Origin: Yamagishiella unicocca
Taxonomy: Eukaryota; Chlorophyta; Chlorophyceae; Chlamydomonadales; Volvocaceae
Assembly: GCA_003116995.1 (NCBI GenBank)
Contig: BDSL01000095.1
Coordinates: 248,001-312,000, forward strand
Direction: 5' to 3'
DNA: 64,000 nt
The position numbers and the translations under genes are program-made. Position 1 is the first letter of the stretch; every line of letters begins with the position of its first letter. Below are positions 56,901 through 64,000 of this stretch, piece after piece. The notes under the pieces are model-generated. The model saw only the letters and a program-made list of their open reading frames with translations. It had not been told where the DNA came from and ran no database searches.

Positions 56901-59900
56901 CTCCCCCTTCCGTCCCTCCCTCTCCCCCACCCCCAGGTGTCCCACGGCGCCCTGCCCTGGTACTCGCGGACGCGGGGCTCCGGTCTGGTCCTCGCGGGGG
57001 GCGCTGCGGTGACGCTGACGGTGCCGGGCGCCTCCGCCTCCGACATCGACCTCTTCCTGGTCGTACCGTCCGCCGATCCCGCCACGGGGCTGAGGCGGTC
57101 GCCGGAGGCGCGGCAGGCGGCCGGCTGGCTGCTGGTGCAGGAGGCCCTGGTGGCGCTGCGGCGCCAGATGGCGGTGCACGATAGTTTCCGCCACGTGTAT
57201 GTCACAGCAGCGGTGAGCAAGCGCAAGAGCCACGGGGCTGTGGGGCGGAGGTTGAGTTGGTAGCTGGGGTGGGGGGTTTCCGGGGGTGGCACAAAAACCG
57301 CTGACGCGACCCCGGGAGGTGTGTGTGTGGGGGGGTGGGGGGTAGTGAGGGCGGTTTGCAAGGAAACCCGTAGGCTACCTGTGAGGGTGGGTTGTGGCGA
57401 GGACACCGGTCGATGCGACATAGAGGAGTCACCGCGAAGCGAGTGTAGGAAACGTGTTTGAGAACTGCATGCCGGACGTGGACGTCGGGTGGACGGCCCA
57501 TCCTCATAAGGCTACGCCCGCCCCTGCGGCGCGGATGCGGGCGGAAGCGTCGCTCCCGCGTTTGGGGTTGCAACATTCAACGCGCAATGATTAATAGGGA
57601 TGCAACGCAAGCCGCTTCAACCCAACCCAACCCTGACTACCCAACCCAACCCAGGCCAAGGACTACACGCTTGACGTCCTCTTTCTGAACGACGATCTGC
57701 ACCACCATGGGAGCGTGGTGGCGCAGATGCAGCTTGTGCTGCGGCTGTATGAGTCGCCAGCGCAGGTACGGGCCGGGAAGCGGGTGCGGTTATAAACAGT
57801 AAGGTCGAGTAGTTCCAAAGGAGCACACGCCACACACACCATGGGACTGCTTGACGCGCATACGACACGCAGATGGTTGTTGCCGCCGTTTGTTCTTTCG
57901 GCCCTTGCTCGGGAGATTCCGGTGGTTTGCCGTTTCTCGGTCGGCGGGTCGTTTCTTCCTCCTTTCTGCGTCTCTTTCAGTGTCCGGCGATGCTGGGCGA
58001 TGCACACGATGGCTCTACCTTCCGGTCTTGAGCCCACTAACACAACTATTGCATGTGGAATCCTAAAAGCACTAGGTGCCTTTCACATGAGTGAGATTGC
58101 CTGGGTCACGTAGTTCGGGTATAAGCCCCTCACTACCACAGTAACTGTTATTACGCAGATAGCCAATGTAATTGAAAGATAGCATTTATCCCCCTATCGC
58201 AACCGCCGCTATCACGCCACCGTTCACGACTCCTGCTCCGGCGGCCCGGACCATCTGACAGGTTGTTCACGGCTTCGACGTGGACGTGTGTGCCGTACTG
58301 TACGACGGGGTGGACGTTTGGGCAACCAGCCGCGCGCTGCGCGCGCTGCACTGCGGCTTCCTGATGGTGGAGCCTGTGCGGCAGTCGCCCAGCTACGAGG
58401 TGGGTTCCGTAGCCGGACGTAACACTCGACACATCCTAGGAAGTGGATCGGTCTGGCAAGCACATTGCATGCTATAAAGTAATCATGCGAGCATAAGCTA
58501 CTGCGCCTTCACTGTTGCTGATGGAAGCGTGTCCTGAATGCGAGTATTACAAGGGAGCCAGAACGGCTCAAGCGCGGAAGCGCAACCAGGCGGGCCCGAT
58601 GGGCCAGACCACGACACGGGCGTGTCCTGGGAGGGGCGCGGGCCAGGTACTGGGACGAGATGGGTTTAGTAGCCCACTGTCGCCCACTGCAAGCCGTGCT
58701 AGGCTTGGAAAGTGTTTGCCGTGTATGCGTTGCTCTACTGTGATAACCATTCGCGGCAAGCATGTATGGACTAACATTTAGCGAAGGACACCAGAACGAG
58801 ATTTTTTATCAGAATCTAGCGATCAGGCGTGCGTTGAAACATGATCGTACATTCAAACTCCAGTATTCGGCTCAGCGAGGTGATGTGCTAAAAAATCATA
58901 CTTTATAATACCCTTGCTGCTGCCGCTGCGATGATAGTCCTGGCGGTCCCCTCCATGCTCTCCTCGCCTGTGATACCAGCCGCAACCTTAGCCGCCACGC
59001 ACACAGCGGAGCTATCGTACCAGCAGCTACTGCGTACGCATGACCCCCCCGCAGGTCCCTTTCGTCCAATGTGCTGTGCTCCTGCCCGTTTCGTTACCTC
59101 CCCCTTGCACCCCGGCTGTCTGGCCGGCCGGTCCGCTGTGCAGGTGCGGCTGCACAAGTACAGCCGGCGCCTGGGTGTGGACATCCTCATCCCGGGGCTG
59201 GACCCGCTGCTGCTGGAGCCCGCACTGCAGGAGCTGGAGGTGATGAAGGTGGGCCTTACGTCCGTCCACCCTGGAGCCGCAGCCGCGACCCATACACACG
59301 TGCTCCCTCGTCGCGCCTTCCCCTCGTCCCTGCCAGGACCCATTCCCTTCCCTGAAGGGCCCCCACACACGTAAACGCCACGCGATGGCGCCCGCAGTGC
59401 CCGCCTCCCAATCATGGTTGACCTCTATCGATCACCCTTCCCCACGTCCTCGACATCGGACCAGAACTCCTCAGCAGTATGCCTCCTGAATGCACCGCCT
59501 ACGAACCAGAACTCCTCAGCGGTATGCCTTCTGAATGCACCTTGGGGCGGGCTTAATTTTAGGGTTTGCCTACCTTGCAATGCTGGGGACTTCATTTACT
59601 CCTTCCCACCCGAACCGTCAGGCCGATCTGGCCCGAAAGCAGGTTGAACGCATTAGGGAAACGAACGACGCCCGTCGGAATATAGAAGCCCGCGCCTTTC
59701 ATCGGGAGACGCGGGTGCCCACTGTGAGGTGCTTCGCGGGCAAGCAGAGCGGCCTGGCGCGGCTGCTGCTGGTGCAGCGGCTGGGGGACCTGGGTGTGAC
59801 ACCGGAGGAGGCGAGGCTGCTGGTGAACGGATACAAGGCGGGTGACGGGCTGCGAGTGGGGCGGTGCGACAAGCGTGTTTACTTGGGCGGGTGGGGGTTA

Positions 59901-62054
59901 TAAGTGTGGACATGTTATAAGTGTGGACAAACAGATCGAGGTTTTATTGGGGCCGGGTGAGGGTAATGGTTGATATGAATAGACAAGAGCATGGAGATGG
60001 AACATTAGAACATTACCTAACAAATTTATACCTCGGGGACACCTCAAGTGAGGGGCTGGTACCCGAATGTCTTGATGGGTTCGGAGTTTGTATTTAAGTA
60101 CAAGATATCCAGTGCTCCGACGAGTCCACATACTGCAAGATCAGTCTGCAAGTACCCTTCCCTCGTGAGCTCCTTTACCCCCGCCTTCGTGAGTGGCCGT
60201 CTCGCCACGCCAGGGGCCGCTCACCGTCCCTTAGACTCCCCTATGCTCTCGCCTCCATGTGAATGCCGTACTTGGTCACCGTACTATCAGGCGCGTGGTG
60301 ACAGCTCTGAGAAAGCGGCGCTGAAGCGGGCTCTGGCATACGAGCGGTAGGCACTGGGGAGTGAGGGGAGGGTCGATAGCGGTGGAGGGGAAAGCAGGCA
60401 GAGCTGGACATTTTGCAGCTGGGTGCATTGATAGCGCTTAGACCCAAACCCCGGCCCTCTCGGCACATAGCCAGGACATGCACACTGTCAATCGCCGCAA
60501 CCTCCGGCTGCTTGACCATACGTCCCCGAGCTGGTCGGGTCCGAACACCGCTTCTGTTGACAGCCCCAAGTCACCATCTAACTTGACGACACTCGTACGA
60601 CCGGCGCAGATACTTGGCATTCTTACCGTATTTGCTGCTTGCTCCATGACACCTACGCACCTTTCGTCGAGCACCTCCCCTGCCGTGCAGCCCGTCCCGG
60701 GGTAGTGACAATCCGCGAAGGGAGCCAGCCGCGCAGGTGCACACACACCTGGAGAAGACGAACAACCTTCTTGACACGAGGGCATAAATTCTTTGCCAGT
60801 GACATCTGACTTTTCGCCGGCAGCACGCGAGCACACCCCTCGCCCAAACAACCACTTGACTTTCCACCGCATTAATAATCAATACCTCTACTACTCTCTC
60901 GAAGTTGAAACCCGGCCTCGCCTTCACTTTCGGCGCAGCATGGATGGGCTCGAGTGCGTCAAACTGAGCGACAACAATTTCCAGGACACCGCGTGGAACA
61001 CATTGCAGGGGATCGTGCGCTTCCAGGTGGGTGCGGGCCAAGGGCATCTGCAGGGCTTTCCGGGTTAACTCCGCAACCCTATTGGCGTGCTGCCGCACCC
61101 CTACCTGTCCGTTCGTCATCGGCCCCTCGCTGCCTTTTCCCAAACCTCGCTCCCCCGTGGCTCCCCCGCGGCTCCGGAACCCAGGTGGACGACGTACACC
61201 TGCAAACGGGCCGTGAGAAGCTGTTCAGCGGCTCCTTCACGCACACGCCCTTCAACGACTGGTACAGGTGCGCCCGGGTACAAGGATACAGCCTGCCGGA
61301 AGCCCTCTCACCCCGCCCTGCGCCCTCGCATCCTGCCCTGCCCTGGGCCCCTGGCCCCTTACCCTACCCTGCCTGCCTGGCCCCCTGCCTGCCGGTAACC
61401 TGGCCCCCACCCGCTCAACGACGTAGATGCTGCCTCAACAAACTGGAGGAGCAGTTGCTGCGCGGGGAGACGGACTGGGAGACCCTAGCACGCAACCGGG
61501 TCATTCGGGAGGAAGACTTGGGCTCGCAGCAGCAGCTCGCCAAAGTGGAGGAGCAGCTGCAGGCAAAAATTGACATGTACAAGGGGCTGCTGGCGGCCTT
61601 GACGGCTAGAAGGACAGGTGGTGGCAGAGATGAAGTAGCCGCTGCTGCCGCGCAGGGGGACGTCGTGACAGGGGATGTGCAGCGGCTCATGCATCAGGTC
61701 CAGACTAAGTTGCACGTTACCGAGGTAATCGCGGCACTGGAGGGTGTGATCACCATGGACGCCGCAGGGACGCTCCTAGGGTCCGCAGCAACGCAACTGC
61801 CGCCGGCGGCTCGTCTGCAGTTGGAGGCATTAGCTGGAAAGGCGGAAGCAGCTGCCGGAGAGGGACCGGTAGGGGGCTTGGTGCTGCCGGAGATTACGGC
61901 GATCTTGGAGGCGACGGCGGGCGCGCCGGATCTGCCGCCTGGGCTGCCGTACAACGCTACCACGGGCGAGCTGCTGTACCTGGGGCGGCGATACCGGCTG
62001 GTGGCGGAGGCGGAGCCGACGGAACTGGTTTCGGAGAGGCCTGGTTCACTGTAG
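53975..62054 (+). CDS. Nucleotidyltransferase-fold protein of a protist/giant-virus family
   Basis: Twelve exons: 53975-54119, 54730-54821, 55320-55519, 56236-56776, 56937-57212, 57655-57765, 58262-58399, 59144-59248, 59622-59890, 60939-61026, 61185-61267, 61427-62054. They total 2,676 nt, 891 residues; the donor at 59890 is the least certain. Exon 5 holds LAGGAAVTLTVPG then ASASDIDLFLVVP: GG, 13 residues, D-I-D (G347-G348, D362, D364), which fits the Pol-beta nucleotidyltransferase pattern hG[GS]x9-13Dh[DE]h. Further blocks are MQLVLRLYESPAQVVHGFDV, VCAVLYDGVDVWATSRALRA, EPVRQSPSYEVRLHKYSRR and FSGSFTHTPFNDWY. From memory these blocks recur in unnamed proteins of amoebae and giant viruses, often beside ankyrin repeats; none are seen here. 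HGFDVDV may supply a third acidic residue. The N-terminal 145 residues and C-terminal helical region (about 683-891) are unassigned. Substrate unknown. Confidence 0.75.
57888..58040 (+). repeat. Dispersed intronic repeat, copy 1
   Basis: Shares GGTTTGCCGT, TTTCGGTCGG-CGGGT, TCCTTTCTGCGTCTC and a final CGATG-GCTCTACC with 62296-62445. It lies in the intron after exon 57655-57765. A shorter related piece occurs near 55100-55187. Confidence 0.7.
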
Positions 62055-62295
62055 AGGGGAGCACCCCAAGGGCGGCGTCGACTGTAGGTGTCATGTCTTC
62101 AGCCAAGGGGACCGCGGTGACCGGTGCCACGGTCGACTGCCGGGCGCCGCATGCCGTCCAGCGGGTCGGCCTTGGGTGGGTGCAGCCGCCATCGGTGCGC
62201 CATCAGCCGATTTCCACGACAGCGACAGCGCAGCATTGTGGTCGCTGCCTTTCACACCCATCTGAATTTGGACAGATTTCCGCTGGGCAGTTGTT

Positions 62296-62445
62296 GCGCT
62301 GTTTTGTTCTCTGGGCCCGCGTTCCAAATTTTAGCTGGTTTGCCGTATTTCGGTCGGGCGGGTTCTTTCTCGCTCCTTTCTGCGTCTCATGCAATTTCAG
62401 GCGATGCGCTCGATGGCTCTACCCTAGCGCCTGGAGCCCCCTACC
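62296..62445 (+). repeat. Dispersed repeat, copy 2
   Basis: Collinear with 57888-58040 over about 150 bp with scattered substitutions and small indels. No coding capacity is seen; probably a remnant of a mobile element. Confidence 0.7.
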
Positions 62446-62743
62446 AGTTGCTACTCCTGCCAGAGTGTTCGCGGTTGTTGGGGCAATAGTAGCCCATGCC
62501 GTTGCCGAGGTACTGTCGTGCATGCCATCTTGCGAGAATTGTTGCTCTGAGGCTTGGCACTGCATCGTTTTGTTGGTCTTCGAGCGCAGGGCGTCTAGCA
62601 CGCTATGGGCTATGTGCAGCCTGGCGTGGGTGCTAGTCGAGACCGGAGGGTCGGTGCATTGCGAGCTGGGACCTGGCGCCCACTGCGCCACCAACACCTG
62701 CAATCGCTCCGCCGCCTCCGTATTTGTTTCTGGCACCCTCTCT

Positions 62744-62748
62744 TGTAA
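62744..62748 (+). promoter_or_regulatory. Candidate TGTAA polyadenylation signal
   Basis: Plus-strand TGTAA 690 nt after the stop codon of the nucleotidyltransferase-fold gene. Confidence 0.3.
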
Positions 62749-63356
62749 TCATCGGTGACTGTTGTCGCCTCTTCGCTGTGGTCAATAGCCTCAGCATCAT
62801 GATGCTCAATGCACAGCCGATGGCAGCAGGGAGTGAAACGAATTGTACGCAGATTGATTGCCCATGTTGCACGAATGCTGTTGCAGCCCATAGCCGTGTA
62901 TTGCATCCCGTAACCTTAGTCTTGGATGGCTCTCAGAGCCCTCCCTCCCTCGATTCCGTTACCAAACTTCAACGACCTCCCGATCAGCAGCTGGTAGGTA
63001 GACCCGGGTCACATCCAATCGGTTGCACCTGGTAAGCAGCCGAAGCTCCCAAGCCAGGCAGATCATGTTGCTCCTGGACCAGGCGCTGGTGTCCCGACCG
63101 GCCTCCAACCATGACTGCCCTTGCGCGCCGAGATGACAAAGTTCGTGAAGATACCTTATTTGGGCCCCTCTTTGTACCAGCCGCATCCTTAGGCAGCTTG
63201 CCGCACCGTCAAGACTCTCGGAATGCATTCTCCTTCGTTCCCATAACCCTTCACTGCCCGCGGTCTGAGCCTGCACCTACGGCCGGAGGCCGCCAGGCGT
63301 CCAAAAATATACGATGGCTGCCCTTGCTGCTGCCTTGCCCGCCCGTCCTGCTTCTA

Positions 63357-64000
63357 TTACTTCCCCGCAGTCCCGGTCGCCTCCGCCGCCTGCTGCTGCT
63401 CCTGGCTCCCCACCAGGGCCCGGTACCGGCCCGCCGCCTCCGCCAGCGACTCCAACGTGATGGCCACCGGGGCCGAGCGAGTGGTCTTGAGCAGGAACGT
63501 GCGCACGTAGCCTGGGGGAGGGAGGGAGGGAGGGGTCCGCGCGAGGGGCTTGGAGCGTCAAAAGGGCAGTATGAGAGGAAACCGGTGGGGGGGTCCGGAG
63601 GCGAGTGAGGTGGCGGACAGCAGGGCAATACCGGGTAGGGCAGTACCGCGGGTACAGCAGGGCAGTATCGCGGCTCACGCGAGGACAGCAGGGCAATGGT
63701 GAAGGAGCGCTTGCGAACACGCCAACATGGCAAGAACAGCTGGCGCAGATGAGGGAAAAACAGGGTTTTACGGGAATGTCAATCTGACCCACATTGTGCA
63801 TTTCGCGCCTCACCATCAGCCGACCTGCACCTTACCTTCCAGCATGCTCGCCGTCGGTGCCGCCGCCGCGCCCTCCTGCGTCCCCGCCGCGGCCGCGGCC
63901 GCTGCCGCCGGCGCCACCGCCAGCGTCTTGGGCTTGTTCTCCAGCAGCGACCACACTAGGCCGCCCACATGCGCCGCCAGCTGGTCGGGCGGCATGGAGG
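63357..64000 (-). CDS. 3' end of an unidentified gene (partial at right edge)
   Basis: Two exons join in frame: 64000-63836 and 63511-63357. The first encodes SMPPDQLAAHVGGLVWSLLE, NKPKTLAVAP and an Ala-rich stretch ending TASMLE. A phase-1 junction (GAAG|GTAAGG to CAG|GC) leads into GYVRTFLLKTTRSAPVAITL, ESLAEAAGRYRALVGSQEQQ and a stop at 63359-63357. Splice sites and G/C at third positions are good. No domain is recognised, and most of the gene lies beyond the window. Confidence 0.6.

Larger units (their letters stand above)
62055..63356. other. Convergent intergenic region, no supported gene
   Basis: Contains copy 2 of the dispersed repeat and a TGTAA; open frames here have no recognisable content. 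Confidence 0.4.

Noticed and set aside
62093..62758. 221-codon plus-strand open frame with several cysteines
   Set aside because: It spans a dispersed repeat shared with an intron at 57888 and has no recognisable domain or splice structure.
1..64000. CRISPR arrays, bacterial defence systems or phage genes
   Set aside because: The tandem arrays have no unique spacers, they lie in eukaryotic introns, and no cas, phage or operon-like gene cluster is present.

Overview
The window is nuclear DNA of a green alga, most likely a chlamydomonadalean/volvocine species. Pointers to this are intron-dense genes with high G/C at codon third positions, short GT-AG introns whose donors often read GTACGT or GTGCGT, TGTAA-type polyadenylation signals, TTTTAGGG-like tracts, proline-rich PPPP hinges, and RRR(A/L)LLQ-type motifs in secreted proteins. 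I saw no bacterial operon, CRISPR array or rRNA, and found no tRNA by eye. Gene models were built by joining exons by hand with splice consensus and reading-frame phase. No transcript evidence was available.

Layout, left to right. (1) A RidA/YjgF-family gene on the minus strand (88-559) sits near the left edge, with a C-terminus that does not look like the family. (2) A 16-exon minus-strand gene (12501-2224) encodes a 1,464-residue single-pass surface protein with an N-terminal signal, a large ectodomain and a C-terminal membrane segment. (3) A minus-strand gene of about 25 exons (28624-13670) encodes a secreted protein of about 1,800 residues with a GATase/ThuA-like N-terminal region, two proline hinges, cysteine-rich repeats, a GGDYS repeat and two EF-hand loops. 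(4) A complete 8-exon plus-strand gene (30385-33805) encodes a J1-crystallin-type ADP-ribosylglycohydrolase homologue. (5) A complete 19-exon minus-strand gene (44253-35089) encodes a 785-residue exostosin (GT47) glycosyltransferase with EGF-like repeats. (6) A plus-strand gene (45448-50523) appears to encode a signal peptide, cysteine-rich ectodomain, membrane segment, coiled coil, long Q/P/A-rich linker and C-terminal MDM2-like RING finger. (7) A 12-exon plus-strand gene (53975-62054) carries a Pol-beta-like nucleotidyltransferase motif in a family I recall from giant viruses and amoebae. (8) The 3' end of an unidentified minus-strand gene reaches the right edge.

The genes do not form an evident pathway. 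Three of them (2, 3 and 5) fit extracellular-matrix or cell-surface biology: two large surface/secreted proteins and a Golgi-type glycosyltransferase that could modify such proteins.

The introns hold most of the unusual structure. This includes a perfect 53-bp inverted repeat, a 1.4-kb 20-bp minisatellite, several other arrays that start at or beside 5' splice sites, a small dispersed repeat with one copy flanked by an 11-bp direct repeat, interstitial telomere-like tracts, and three GC-AG introns.
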